Assembly (NCBI RefSeq): GCF_036347135.1
Contig: NZ_CP108938.1
Coordinates: 7,812,001-7,876,000 of the forward strand
DNA length: 64,000 bases
Direction of reading: 5' to 3'
From: Streptomyces sp. NBC_00775
GTDB lineage: Bacteria; Actinomycetota; Actinomycetes; Streptomycetales; Streptomycetaceae
A program made the translations under genes and the position numbers. Below are positions 25,459-34,297 of this stretch, in pieces (position 1 is the stretch's first letter; each line of letters opens with the position of its first letter). The notes beneath the pieces are model-generated. The model did no database searches and had not been told where the DNA came from. It saw nothing but the letters and a program-made list of their open reading frames with translations.

Positions 25459-26385
25459 TCAGCCGGCCGTTCCGGGAGCCGCGGGCTCGCCCAACTCGGC
25501 GGAGATACGGGCCAGTTGTTCGAGTCGCTGTTCAAGGCTCGGGTGGGTGGAGAAGATCTTGGCGAAGCCGGGCTCGGAACCGAGAGCGGGCGTGAAGTAG
25601 AAGGCGTTGAACGCCTGCGCCGTCCGCAGGTCCTTGGTCGGAATCCGCCCGATGTCCCCGGTGACCTTGGTCAGCGCCGACGCCAGCGCCGAGGGCCGCC
25701 CGGTGAGCAGCGCCGCCGCGCGGTCGGCGGCCAGCTCGCGATACCGGGACAGCGCCCGGATGAGCAGGAAGCTGATCGCGTACACGGCCGCGGAGACCGC
25801 CATCACGGTCATGAAGATCGCCACCGTGTTCTGGTCCTTGCGCCCCCGTCCGCCGAAGAGCTGCGAGTAGAACGCGAACCGCACGATCAGCCCAGCGAGC
25901 ACGCCGAGGAACGACGCCACGGTGATCACGGCGACATCCTTGTGCGCCACATGCGACAGCTCGTGTGCCAGCACACCCTCAAGCTCGTCGGCCTCCAGTC
26001 GCCGCAGCAACCCGGTGGTCACACAGAGCACCGCATGATCGGCGTTCCGCCCGGTGGCGAACGCGTTCGGCATCTCGATGTCGGACACGGCGACCAGCGG
26101 CTTCGGCATGTCCGCCACGGCACACAACCGGTCGACCACCCCGTGTAGCTGGGGATACTCCTCCCGCTCCACGATCCGCCCGTGCATCGCGTACAGCGCG
26201 ATCCGGTCCGAGAACCAGTACTGCGCGCCGAGCAGCCCGGCCGCGATCACCACGACCAGCACCCAGGACTTCAGCAGCACGATCAACGCGGCGACGAAGG
26301 CCACGTACAGCAATCCGAGCAGAAACAGCGTGACCGTCATCCGCACGGTCAGCCGCCGATCGCTCCGGAACCGGCTCTGCATCAT
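25459..26385 (-). CDS. htpX: HtpX membrane zinc metalloprotease
   Basis: 308 residues, family M48. Two N-terminal spans (about 14-55) precede the zinc site HELSH (141-145). Two further spans follow (about 150-210), then the third ligand region 'YRELAADRAAA'. HtpX degrades damaged membrane proteins. The two adjacent start codons (ATGATG at 26385) cannot be told apart. It heads an operon with pspAB, a pairing common in actinobacteria, which points to the membrane-stress response. Confidence 0.95.
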   Translation of the reverse strand: MMQSRFRSDRRLTVRMTVTLFLLGLLYVAFVAALIVLLKSWVLVVVIAAGLLGAQYWFSDRIALYAMHGRIVEREEYPQLHGVVDRLCAVADMPKPLVAVSDIEMPNAFATGRNADHAVLCVTTGLLRRLEADELEGVLAHELSHVAHKDVAVITVASFLGVLAGLIVRFAFYSQLFGGRGRKDQNTVAIFMTVMAVSAAVYAISFLLIRALSRYRELAADRAAALLTGRPSALASALTKVTGDIGRIPTKDLRTAQAFNAFYFTPALGSEPGFAKIFSTHPSLEQRLEQLARISAELGEPAAPGTAG

Positions 26386-26489
26386 GCATCACCCCGCACT
26401 CAGGCACTCGTCCCGCTTTCCATTGTGCGCCTGGGGCTCCCCATGAACAGGGTCCGAAAGCCTCCATGGACGGCAAAGAACGAGCGGCC

Positions 26490-26978
26490 TCAGGACTGGG
26501 GCGGCACCGCCCTGAAGTTCTCGCCGCCGTACAGGGACTCGTAGGTGACCTCGACCACCAGTCGCCGGGCCACGAGGTCCCAGAACCAGTCGTGCTCGCC
26601 CTCGCTGAAGTGCTGCAGGTAGAACAGGAAGGTGGACTGCCCCGCGAGGACGACGGCACCGGGGCGCAAGGTGTACGTCTTCGGCCGCTCCGGCAGTGAT
26701 GCGGAGATGCGGTCAATGGTCTGGATGTCCCACTGCCCGATCACTTCTCCGTCCAGCCGCACCACCGTGTTCGTCACTATGGCCGGCCCGAGGCCCGCGT
26801 TGACGACCCGGAGGCCCGCCTTGTGGTCCTCGTACTTCTTGGTGTGGCGTAGCTGCAGCAGGGGTCTGACGGACTGGCGATTGTGCACCCGGGTGGCTCT
26901 GGTCTGCGCGTAACTGGTCCAGAGTGAGCCCAGCGCTATGGCTGTCGCCGCTATGGCCGTGACCGTGTCCGAATTCAC
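26490..26978 (-). CDS. small membrane-anchored protein, unknown function
   Basis: 162 residues if started at the GTG at 26978, which has GGGGGGC upstream. 'TVTAIAATAIALGSLWTSYA' is one N-terminal membrane helix. The remainder is soluble and beta-rich ('RPLLQLRHTKKYEDHKAGLR', 'VVNAGLGPAIVTNTVVRLDG', 'LARRLVVEVTYESLYG'-like end), resembling single-span proteins often annotated only as hypothetical in actinobacteria. It lies downstream of glnA but beyond the glnA terminator. Confidence 0.7.
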   Translation of the reverse strand: MNSDTVTAIAATAIALGSLWTSYAQTRATRVHNRQSVRPLLQLRHTKKYEDHKAGLRVVNAGLGPAIVTNTVVRLDGEVIGQWDIQTIDRISASLPERPKTYTLRPGAVVLAGQSTFLFYLQHFSEGEHDWFWDLVARRLVVEVTYESLYGGENFRAVPPQS

Positions 26979-27053
26979 CGGCTGCCCCCCATGACGCCCC
27001 CGAGGCCATAGTCCTTCCCGATCGTCGCGGGCGTCACGCGTGACCCGGACAAC

Positions 27054-27095
27054 ACAACGGCCGCGCCCCTCCCGAAGGAAGGACACGGCCGTTGT
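27054..27095 (-). terminator. glnA terminator
   Basis: Arms ACAACGGCCG (27054-27063) and CGGCCGTTGT (27086-27095) are perfect complements with a 22-base loop, just after the glnA stop. Confidence 0.6.
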
Positions 27096-27116
27096 CGTAC
27101 GGCTGGTGCGACGGGC

Positions 27117-28526
27117 TTACACGTCGTAGTACAGCTCGAACTCGTGCGGGTGCGGACGCAGCTGGAGCGGCGCGATCTCGTTGGTGCGCTTGTAGTCGAT
27201 CCACGTCTCGATCAGGTCGGACGTGAAGACGTCGCCCGCGAGCAGGAACTCGTGGTCGGCCTCAAGGCGGTCGAGGACGGCCGGGAGGGAGGTCGGGACC
27301 TGCGCGACGCCCGCGTGCTCCTCGGGGGCCAGCTCGTACAGGTCCTTGTCGATCGGCTCGGCCGGCTCGATCTTGTTCTTGATGCCGTCGAGGCCCGCGA
27401 GAAGGAGGGCCGAGAAGGCGAGGTACGGGTTGCCGGAGGAGTCGGGCGCGCGGAACTCGACGCGCTTGGCCTTCGGGTTCGACCCGGTGATCGGGATACG
27501 CATGGCCGCGGAGCGGTTGCGCTGCGAGTACACCAGGTTGACCGGGGCCTCGAAGCCGGGGACCAGACGGTGGTACGAGTTCACCGTCGGGTTGGTGAAG
27601 GCGAGCAGCGAGGGGGCGTGCTTGAGGATGCCGCCGATGTAGAAGCGGGCGGTGTCCGAGAGGCCCGCGTAGCCCGCCTCGTCGTAGAACAGCGGGTCGC
27701 CGTTGGCCCACAGCGACTGGTGGACGTGCATGCCCGAGCCGTTGTCACCGAAGATCGGCTTCGGCATGAAGGTCGCGGTCTTGCCGTTGCGCCAGGCGAC
27801 GTTCTTCACGATGTACTTGAAGAGCTGGAGGTCGTCGGCCGCGGCGAGCAGCGTGTTGAACTTGTAGTTGATCTCGGCCTGGCCGGCGGTGCCCACCTCG
27901 TGGTGCTGGCGCTCGACCTGGAGGCCGGACTTGGCCAGCTCCAGGGAGATCTCGGCACGCAGGTCGGCGAAGTGGTCGACCGGCGGGGTCGGGAAGTAGC
28001 CGCCCTTGTAGCGGACCTTGTAACCGCGGTTGTCCTCGATCGCACCGGTGTTCCAGGCGCCGGCCTCGGAGTCGATGTGGTAGAAGGCCTCGTTCGACTT
28101 GGTGTCGAAGCGCACGCTGTCGAAGACGTAGAACTCGGCCTCGGGGCCGAAGTACGCGGTGTCGGCGATACCGGTCGACGCGAGGTACGCCTCGGCCTTC
28201 TTCGCCACGTTGCGCGGGTCACGGGAGTACTGCTCGCCCGTGATCGGGTCGTGGATGAAGAAGTTGATGTTGACCGTCTTGTCGCGGCGGAAGGGGTCGA
28301 CGCGCGCGGTGGACAGGTCGGCGCGGAGCGCCATGTCCGACTCGTGGATGGCCTGGAAGCCGCGGATGGAGGAGCCGTCGAAGGCCAGTTCCTCGGTCGG
28401 GTCGAAGGCCTCCGCCGGGATCGTGAAGTGCTGCATCACACCCGGCAGGTCGCAGAAGCGGACGTCGACGAACTTGACGTCCTCGTCCGCGATGTACTTC
28501 TTGGCCTCGTCGGCGTTCTGGAACAT
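27117..28526 (-). CDS. glnA: glutamine synthetase I
   Basis: 469 residues, the standard GSI length. It assimilates ammonium into glutamine as a dodecamer. Motifs: '[19 protein letters not shown]', 'FDGSSIRGF', '[10 protein letters not shown]', '[10 protein letters not shown]', '[17 protein letters not shown]', '[17 protein letters not shown]'. Near the C-terminus 'SAALAYSAL'-like '[20 protein letters not shown]' and the region 'LYELAPEE' contain the adenylylation tyrosine found in the beta-type GSI of actinobacteria. A strong GGAGGAG ribosome site precedes the ATG. A GlnR box lies 99 bases upstream. Confidence 0.98.
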   Translation of the reverse strand: MFQNADEAKKYIADEDVKFVDVRFCDLPGVMQHFTIPAEAFDPTEELAFDGSSIRGFQAIHESDMALRADLSTARVDPFRRDKTVNINFFIHDPITGEQYSRDPRNVAKKAEAYLASTGIADTAYFGPEAEFYVFDSVRFDTKSNEAFYHIDSEAGAWNTGAIEDNRGYKVRYKGGYFPTPPVDHFADLRAEISLELAKSGLQVERQHHEVGTAGQAEINYKFNTLLAAADDLQLFKYIVKNVAWRNGKTATFMPKPIFGDNGSGMHVHQSLWANGDPLFYDEAGYAGLSDTARFYIGGILKHAPSLLAFTNPTVNSYHRLVPGFEAPVNLVYSQRNRSAAMRIPITGSNPKAKRVEFRAPDSSGNPYLAFSALLLAGLDGIKNKIEPAEPIDKDLYELAPEEHAGVAQVPTSLPAVLDRLEADHEFLLAGDVFTSDLIETWIDYKRTNEIAPLQLRPHPHEFELYYDV

Positions 28527-28624
28527 CCAGCTCCTCCTACTCCCGCCCACAGTGGACCGGGGTGGTAGTTCGTTCGTGCGGCCAGTGCGGTGGCACACGC
28601 TGAGGCCGACCTTAGGGACGGGTG

Positions 28625-28662
28625 ATTTCTCAAGCGTGACCCATTTGTTTCGCCCAAGTTAA
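28625..28662 (-). promoter_or_regulatory. GlnR box of glnA
   Basis: On the minus strand, pentamers TTAAC, GAAAC, GTCAC and GAAAT each lie six bases apart, the known GlnR operator layout. Its distance of 99 bases from the glnA start matches that of the glnII box. Regulation of glnA by GlnR is established in Streptomyces. Confidence 0.9.
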
Positions 28663-28725
28663 CCGACCCGGGGCGCCCGGGCCCCTCGTGTCCGCATGCC
28701 AAAACGGGCGCAGTACCGTTGACGG

Positions 28726-29193
28726 GTGGACAACAGGCAAGCAATCGGATCGTGGCTCTCCGGACCCCGCGCGGCCGCGGAGGAAGCCGGTGTCGACTTC
28801 GGATACCGCGGCGAACAGCTCGGTCTGCCGGAGAACGGGCCCGGCTCCATCGCCCGCCCGGGCCGCCGTCTCGGCGCTATCGCCGTCGACTGGGGCCTGT
28901 GCCTCCTGGTCGCATACGGCCTGATCACGCACAGCTATAACAAGGCGGCCGGCACCTGGGCGCCGCTCATCCTCTTCGTGCTGATCGGCTTCACCCTCGC
29001 CACGGTCGGCTTCACCCCCGGCAAGCGGCTCTTCGGCCTGCGGGTGGTCGCGCTGGACACCGGCCGCGTCAACCCGCTGCGCGCCCTGCTGCGCACGGTC
29101 CTGCTGTTCCTCGCCCTGCCGCCCCTCATCTGGGACCGCGACGGCCGCGGCCTGCACGACCGCGTCGCCCGCACCGTCGAAGTACGGATCTAG
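28726..29193 (+). CDS. RDD family membrane protein
   Basis: 155 residues. The RDD module is complete: 'ARPGRRLGAIAVDWGLCLLV' with Arg and Asp in the first span, a second span ('LILFVLIGFTLATVGF'), the loop 'TPGKRLFGLRVV', a third span, and 'GRGLHDRVARTVEV' at the end. RDD proteins are small polytopic membrane proteins; some act in ion exchange, most are uncharacterised. It starts with GTG at 28726, divergent from glnA, so its promoter overlaps the GlnR-box region and co-regulation is possible. Confidence 0.9.
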   Translation: MDNRQAIGSWLSGPRAAAEEAGVDFGYRGEQLGLPENGPGSIARPGRRLGAIAVDWGLCLLVAYGLITHSYNKAAGTWAPLILFVLIGFTLATVGFTPGKRLFGLRVVALDTGRVNPLRALLRTVLLFLALPPLIWDRDGRGLHDRVARTVEVRI

Positions 29194-29214
29194 GACCTGT
29201 CCGGCGGATACGGA

Positions 29215-29272
29215 AGTCGTACGACGAAGGGGGCGCCCGGAGATCTCCGGGCGCCCCCTTCGTCGTACGACT
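29215..29272. terminator. 58-bp perfect palindrome, bidirectional terminator
   Basis: A perfect inverted repeat with 29-base arms and no spacer (centre AGA|TCT at 29241-29246). It sits between the convergent RDD and DUF4191 genes and contains GGGGGCGCCCGG and its complement. Confidence 0.9.
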
Positions 29273-29285
29273 CGTAGGAGGGGTG

Positions 29286-29990
29286 TCAGCGGCCCTTCGA
29301 TCCGCCGCGCGGCATCCGCATGCCCTTCGGCATCGGACCCTTGGGAAGCGGCATGTTGCTCATCAGGTCGCCCATCGCGCGCAGCCGGTCGTTGGTCGTG
29401 GTGACCTGCGGGCCGGTGAGCACGCGCGGCAGCTTCAGCATGGTCGTGCGGAGCTTCTTGAGCTCCACCTGGCCCTCGCCGGTGCCCACGAGAATGTCGT
29501 TCACCGGAACGTCCGAGACGATCCGCGCCATCTTCTTCTTCTCGGCGGCCAGCAGGCTCTTCACCCGGTTCGGGTTGCCCTCGGCGACCAGCACGATGCC
29601 GGCCTTGCCGACCGCGCGGTGCACCACGTCCTGGCTGCGGTTCATCGCCACCGCCGGGGTCGTGGTCCAGCCTCGGCCGATGTTGTCGAGAACGGCCGCG
29701 GCTGCGCCCGGCTGTCCCTCCATCTGACCGAAGGCGGCTCGCTCGGCCCTGCGCCCGAAGACGATCGCCGTCGCGAGGAAGGCGAGCAGAAGGCCGAGAA
29801 TGCCGAGATAGACCGGGTGGCCGATCAAGAAGCCGATCGCGAGGAAGACACCGAGGGTGAGAATTCCGACAGCCGCGAGTACAAGACCGATCTTGGAGTC
29901 GGCCTTGCGGGTCATCTTGTACGTCAGGGCGATCTGCTTGAGTCGCCCGGGTTCAGCAGCGGCGTCCGCTGCGGTTTCCTTCCTCGCCAT
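29286..29990 (-). CDS. DUF4191 integral membrane protein
   Basis: 234 residues. Two adjacent membrane helices (about 34-80: 'IGLVLAAVGILTLGVFLAIG', 'VYLGILGLLLAFLATAIVFG') follow a charged N-terminus. The C-terminal domain is basic and soluble ('GRGWTTTPAVAMNRSQDVVH', 'VKSLLAAEKKKMARIV'), ending in a Met/Pro/Gly-rich tail. This is the actinobacterial DUF4191 family, encoded near lipA/lipB and glnA in many actinobacteria. Function unknown. No strong ribosome site is seen at the ATG at 29990. Confidence 0.88.
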   Translation of the reverse strand: MARKETAADAAAEPGRLKQIALTYKMTRKADSKIGLVLAAVGILTLGVFLAIGFLIGHPVYLGILGLLLAFLATAIVFGRRAERAAFGQMEGQPGAAAAVLDNIGRGWTTTPAVAMNRSQDVVHRAVGKAGIVLVAEGNPNRVKSLLAAEKKKMARIVSDVPVNDILVGTGEGQVELKKLRTTMLKLPRVLTGPQVTTTNDRLRAMGDLMSNMPLPKGPMPKGMRMPRGGSKGR

Positions 29991-30092
29991 GCCACGAAGT
30001 CTACGTGGCCCGGGAGGCGCCGACGACGGCAGTACCGGGGGAGCGCCGGGGCAGCGGGCCGCGGTACCGGGGGAGCGCCGGGGGCATCGCCG

Positions 30093-30290
30093 TTACGAAC
30101 GCGTCGCGACGGCTTCCAGCACGCGCTGCGCCTCGACCCTGTCCTTGGCACGGCGGCGGTCCTCCAGGACGGAGGTCCAGGCATTGCGGCGGGCGGTGCG
30201 CTGGCCGCTGCTCATGAGGATCGACTCGACGGCACGGAGTGCATCGGTGAACGACGGGATGGCGGTGGCGCGTACGGGCGCGGCCTGCAT
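30093..30290 (-). CDS. small conserved helical protein, unknown function
   Basis: 65 residues, basic, all-helical in appearance: 'FTDALRAVESILMSSGQRTA', 'RRNAWTSVLEDRRRAKDRVE', 'AQRVLEAVA'. A small gene is found at this place between lipA and the DUF4191 gene in related genomes as I recall. A GAGGGGGG stretch about nine bases before the ATG can serve as ribosome site. Two 20-base direct repeats (30032-30051 and 30064-30083) lie between it and the DUF4191 gene. Confidence 0.65.
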   Translation of the reverse strand: MQAAPVRATAIPSFTDALRAVESILMSSGQRTARRNAWTSVLEDRRRAKDRVEAQRVLEAVATRS

Positions 30291-30521
30291 GATGGAGGTC
30301 CCCCCTCGGGATCGGCGGCTCTGGTTGGGGCTGTACGTGGCGTAAGACCAGGGTCACTGATTGGTGTTACCAGGGCGTGACCGACCGGTCAAACACCAAT
30401 GAAACCTTGATGCGGCCGGTTCGCACGCTGACGCGGTCCTGATGGTGTCCCCAGCTGCGGGGACGGTCCGAACGGCGTCGAAGGGGCCGTTGCGAAGGGG
30501 GAGTTGCTTGTGCGCGGATTC

Positions 30522-30560
30522 ACACAGAAGCGGTGGCACTCAGTGCCACCGCTTCTGTGT
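30522..30560 (-). terminator. lipA terminator
   Basis: Perfect arms of 19 bases (30522-30540 and 30542-30560, ACACAGAAGCGGTGGCACT and complement) around one central base, starting 23 bases after the lipA stop. Confidence 0.85.
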
Positions 30561-30582
30561 TCGACTCGTGTCCTGCGGCGTG

Positions 30583-31548
30583 TCAGACCGCCTGCGAGGC
30601 GATGTACGCGCCTCGCTTCTCGACGGCCATCTGGTACAGGCGGCCGGCGCGGTACGAGGATCGGACCAGCGGGCCCGACATGACACCGGAGAAGCCGATC
30701 TCCTCGGCCTCCTCCTTCAGCTCCACGAACTCCTGCGGCTTGACCCAGCGCTCCACGGGGTGGTGGCGCACGGAGGGGCGCAGGTACTGCGTGATCGTGA
30801 TGAGCTCGCAGCCCGCGTCGTGCAGCTGCTGGAGCGCCTCGCTGACCTCCTCGCGGGTCTCGCCCATGCCGAGGATCAGGTTCGACTTCGTGACCAGACC
30901 GTAGTCTCGGGCCTCGGTGATGACCTTGAGCGAGCGCTCGTAGCGGAAGCCGGGGCGGATGCGCTTGAAGATCCGCGGGACCGTCTCGACGTTGTGCGCG
31001 AAGACCTCGGGGCGCGAGGAGAAGACCTCGGCGAGCTGGTCGGGTTCGGCGTTGAAGTCGGGGGCGAGCAGCTCGACCTTGGTGCGGCCGGCCTCGCGGG
31101 CCGCCGTCTGCGCGTGGATCTGGCGGACCGTCTCGGCGTACAGCCAGGCGCCGCCGTCCTCCAGGTCGTCGCGGGCGACGCCGGTGATGGTCGCGTAGTT
31201 CAGGTCCATCGTCACGACGGACTCGCCCACGCGGCGGGGCTCGTCACGGTCGAGGGCCTCGGGCTTGCCCGTGTCGATCTGGCAGAAGTCGCAGCGCCTC
31301 GTGCACTGGTCACCGCCGATCAGGAAGGTCGCCTCGCGGTCTTCCCAGCATTCGTAGATGTTGGGGCAGCCCGCCTCCTGGCAGACCGTGTGCAGGCCCT
31401 CGCTCTTCACGAGGCTCTGCATCTTCGTGTACTCGGGACCCATTTTCGCCCGGGTCTTGATCCACTCGGGCTTGCGCTCGATGGGGGTCTGGGCGTTCCG
31501 GACCTCCAGGCGCAGCATCTTGCGTCCGTCGGGTGCGACTGCGGACAC
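30583..31548 (-). CDS. lipA: lipoyl synthase
   Basis: 321 residues. A radical-SAM enzyme that inserts two sulfurs into protein-bound octanoyl groups. The auxiliary cluster ligands are '[12 protein letters not shown]' (CX4CX5C) and the radical-SAM cluster ligands are 'CTRRCDFC' (CX3CX2C). '[10 protein letters not shown]' near the end holds the conserved RSSY serine. The GTG at 31548 has AGGGAG five bases upstream and gives the '[15 protein letters not shown]' start usual in Streptomyces. LipA works after LipB, whose gene is next upstream, and serves the E2 protein encoded 25 kb away. Confidence 0.97.
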   Translation of the reverse strand: MSAVAPDGRKMLRLEVRNAQTPIERKPEWIKTRAKMGPEYTKMQSLVKSEGLHTVCQEAGCPNIYECWEDREATFLIGGDQCTRRCDFCQIDTGKPEALDRDEPRRVGESVVTMDLNYATITGVARDDLEDGGAWLYAETVRQIHAQTAAREAGRTKVELLAPDFNAEPDQLAEVFSSRPEVFAHNVETVPRIFKRIRPGFRYERSLKVITEARDYGLVTKSNLILGMGETREEVSEALQQLHDAGCELITITQYLRPSVRHHPVERWVKPQEFVELKEEAEEIGFSGVMSGPLVRSSYRAGRLYQMAVEKRGAYIASQAV

Positions 31549-31669
31549 ATCGGCTCCCTGTAGCTTCGATTCTTCGGCGTACACCAGCGTACGCCCGTGC
31601 GGTTCTCACTCCCCGCGGTGGGCAACCTTCGGGAACGGGGGTGCATTCCCGAAGGGTTTCTTCGCCCCC

Positions 31670-31785
31670 GCCGCCCCTACCCGTCCCATCCCCAGGGGCT
31701 CTGCCCCTTCGACCCCGTTCGGCTGTGTGTCGGCTGCGGGCCGGTGGGGGCCGTTCGCGCAGTTCCCCGCGCCCCTTAAGGGGCG
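31670..31785. repeat. dispersed intergenic repeat, copy 3
   Basis: CGCCCCCGCCGCCCCTACCC module and an AGGGGCTCTGCCCCT palindrome, then the core GCGCAGTTCCCCGCGCCCCT followed by AAGGGGCGC. Its end abuts the lipB stop codon. It lies between lipB and lipA and may separate their transcripts. Confidence 0.8.
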
Positions 31786-32583
31786 CTACGCCGAGGCCCG
31801 TTCCACGACCCTCGGGAGTAGCTGGGCGTTCTCCAGGACGTCGCGGAGGTGTTTCTCGGCGATCGGGAGGACGTCGCCGATGGTCACGTCGCGGGTCAGC
31901 TCGTTCGCGAGGGAGGTGACGCCCGCGTCGCGGATACCGCAGGGGATGATGCGGTCGAACCAGGCGTTGTCGGGGTTCACGTTGAGGGCGAAGCCGTGCA
32001 TGGTGACGCCCTTGGCGACGCGGATGCCGATCGCGGCGATCTTGCGGTCCTCGCGCCGCTGGCCGGCGTTGGAGGGGGCGTACTCCGGGCCGTTGAGGCG
32101 AGGGTCGAACTCCTCGTCCTGAAGGCGCGGGTCGAAGTCGAGGGAGAGCCCCCCGAGCGAGGGGCGCTGCTCGACCGGATCACCGAGCACCCAGACACCG
32201 CTGCGGCCCTCGACACGGCTGGTCTCCACGCCGAACTCCGCACACGTACGGATAAGTGCCTCTTCCAGACGGCGTACATGTGCTACGACGTCCACCGGCC
32301 GGGGCAGTTTCTGGATCGGATAGCCCACCAGCTGGCCCGGACCATGCCAGGTGATCTTGCCGCCGCGGTCCACGTCGATGACGGGCGTGCCGTCGAGGGG
32401 CCGTTCGTTGTCCGCCGTGCGCCGGCCCGCCGTGTAGACCGGCGGGTGCTCCAGGAGCAGACAGGTGTCGGGGACCTCGTCCAGGAAACGGGCGGCGTGT
32501 ACCCGGCGCTGCTCGTCCCACGCCTCCTGGTACTCGACGGCCTCGGCACCGAATCCCATGCGGACGAACCGCAACTCACTCAC
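31786..32583 (-). CDS. lipB: octanoyltransferase
   Basis: 265 residues. Transfers octanoate from acyl carrier protein to lipoyl domains. Family motifs: '[18 protein letters not shown]', the catalytic lysine in '[20 protein letters not shown]', and the catalytic cysteine in 'IIPCGI'. A region of about 30 residues between them ('[20 protein letters not shown]') is an insertion, with two 'FDPRL' repeats, that I do not expect in E. coli LipB. The gene is upstream of lipA in the same direction. Confidence 0.96.
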   Translation of the reverse strand: MSELRFVRMGFGAEAVEYQEAWDEQRRVHAARFLDEVPDTCLLLEHPPVYTAGRRTADNERPLDGTPVIDVDRGGKITWHGPGQLVGYPIQKLPRPVDVVAHVRRLEEALIRTCAEFGVETSRVEGRSGVWVLGDPVEQRPSLGGLSLDFDPRLQDEEFDPRLNGPEYAPSNAGQRREDRKIAAIGIRVAKGVTMHGFALNVNPDNAWFDRIIPCGIRDAGVTSLANELTRDVTIGDVLPIAEKHLRDVLENAQLLPRVVERASA

Positions 32584-32832
32584 GGCAAGCGCCTCCCTAG
32601 AAGCCCTTCAGAAACCCTCGTAAGGCACGTAACGCGCCCACGCCACTGTACGTCCGGCCGATGCCCGTCAGCCCGGCGGCCAATCCTCACACGATCGGAT
32701 GAATGAACGCCGAAGAATGCGATGAGGTGCTTACGCTCCGCTACATTCGCGCCGTTCACGAGGCCATAAGGGCTGCTCACAGGCAATCCGGGCAAGTCGC
32801 AGAGACCCGGAAGGCAGGAGACCGCACCGCAG

Positions 32833-34272
32833 ATGACGGAACGACCCGCGCAGCGCACCCCCAACCGACAGCTCGCCGCGCTCATCGCAGAAGCGGGGTT
32901 CTCCAACGCAGGTCTCGCCCGTCGCGTTGACCAGCTCGGCCTCGAACACGGACTCGATCTGAGATATGACAAGACATCGGTGACCCGGTGGCTGCGCGGG
33001 CAGCAGCCCCGGGGGACCACGCCCGCACTCATCGCCGAGGTGTTCACCCGCCGTCTCGGCCGCAGGCTCACCGCCCAGGACCTCGGGCTCGACGCGTGCG
33101 CCCCGGTGTACGCGGGGCTGGAGTTCGCGGCGACCCCCTCGGAGGCCGTCGACATCGTCAGCGGGCTGTGGCGCAAGGACTCCGGCAGCCACGCCGAGCT
33201 GCGCAAGATCGCCTTCACCCCCGCGGGACTCGTCGTCCCCAGCCGGGACTGGCTGATCGGGCGCGCCGACGACAAGGTCGGCCGCGGCGACCCGGGGCCC
33301 GCACGCGTCCCCGCCCAGGGACGCCCCGCCGTACCCCGGCAGCGCAGCCAGACCGAGCGCGGTCCCGGCCAGAAGGTCACCGGCGGCGACATCGCCGCAC
33401 TGCGCTCGGTGGGCGAGCTCTTCCGCGCCCTCGACAACGCGTACGGCGGCGGCCACGCCCGCCAGGCCCTGGTCCGCTATCTGGAGCACGAGGCCGAGCC
33501 GATGCTGCGCGGCGCGTACGGCGAGCAGACCGGGCGGCGGCTGTTCTCCGCCGCCGCCGACCTCACCCGGCTCGCCGGCTGGACCTCGTACGACATCGCC
33601 GCGCACGGACTCGCGCAGCGGTACTTCGTCCAGGCGCTGCGGCTCTCCCAGGCGGCCGGGGACCGGGCGTACGGCTCCTACGTGCTGGTGACGATGAGCC
33701 GCCAGGCCGTCTACCTCGGCCATGGGCGGGAGGCCGTGCAGCTTGCGCGGGTCGCCCAGCAGGGCGTCGGATCGGCGGCGCCGTCCGTGGTGCAGGCGCT
33801 GCTGCACGCCGTCGAGGCGCGCGGGCACGGGGTGCTGGGCGAGGTACGCGCCTGCACGGCGTCCCTCGTCCGCGCCGAGCGCGCGCTGGAGGCGTCCCGG
33901 GCCGGCGACGAAGTCCCGTACTGGGCACGGTTCTTCGACGAGGCACAGCTCGCCGACGAGTTCGGGCACTGCCACCGCGACCTTCAGCAGTTCCGGGCCG
34001 CGGCGCAGCACGCCGAGCGCTCGCTGCAACTGCGGGCGCCCGGCTATGCGCGCAGCCGGCTGTTCTGCCGCGTGGTGCTCGCCTCGGCACGGCTCGGGCT
34101 CGGCGAGCTCGACCAGGCCTGCCAGTTGGGGGCGGAAGCCGCCGGACAGGCCGTGGAGATGAGGTCGGTACGGGCCATCGAGTACGTACGGGACTTCGAG
34201 AAGCGGCTGGAACCGTACAAGGACGCGGCGCCCGTACGCGGCTACCGGGACAAGGTGGCGGCGCTGGGCTGA
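32833..34272 (+). CDS. NsdA-like helix-turn-helix/TPR-type regulator
   Basis: 479 residues. Residues 8-75 form an HTH-like module ('RTPNRQLAALIAEAGFSNAG', 'TSVTRWLRGQQPRG'). A helical, TPR-like C-terminal part follows ('RYFVQALRLSQAAGDRAYGS', 'HAERSLQLR', 'RLFCRVVLASARLGLGELDQ'). This architecture resembles NsdA and related Streptomyces regulators that restrain sporulation and antibiotic production; the assignment is by similarity of layout, not proof of orthology. The ATG at 32833 has AGGAG rather far upstream (14 bases). Divergent from lipB with a 249-base shared promoter region. Confidence 0.75.
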   Translation: MTERPAQRTPNRQLAALIAEAGFSNAGLARRVDQLGLEHGLDLRYDKTSVTRWLRGQQPRGTTPALIAEVFTRRLGRRLTAQDLGLDACAPVYAGLEFAATPSEAVDIVSGLWRKDSGSHAELRKIAFTPAGLVVPSRDWLIGRADDKVGRGDPGPARVPAQGRPAVPRQRSQTERGPGQKVTGGDIAALRSVGELFRALDNAYGGGHARQALVRYLEHEAEPMLRGAYGEQTGRRLFSAAADLTRLAGWTSYDIAAHGLAQRYFVQALRLSQAAGDRAYGSYVLVTMSRQAVYLGHGREAVQLARVAQQGVGSAAPSVVQALLHAVEARGHGVLGEVRACTASLVRAERALEASRAGDEVPYWARFFDEAQLADEFGHCHRDLQQFRAAAQHAERSLQLRAPGYARSRLFCRVVLASARLGLGELDQACQLGAEAAGQAVEMRSVRAIEYVRDFEKRLEPYKDAAPVRGYRDKVAALG

Positions 34273-34280
34273 GAGGGCGG

Positions 34281-34295
34281 CCCCGGAACGGGGCG
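34281..34295. terminator. short hairpin between convergent genes
   Basis: GCCCCG-GAA-CGGGGC lies in the 25-base gap between the regulator and the oxidoreductase. Short, so modest confidence. Confidence 0.4.
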
Positions 34296-34297
34296 GC

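Noticed and set aside
27144..28568. 474-residue plus-strand ORF opposite glnA
   Set aside because: Val/Arg/Gly-rich shadow of the glnA gene, which is certain.
32703..32930. 75-residue plus-strand ORF before the NsdA-like gene
   Set aside because: It overlaps the regulator start in another frame, turns Arg/Pro-rich and has no ribosome site. Part of the N-terminus looks protein-like, but the evidence is too thin.
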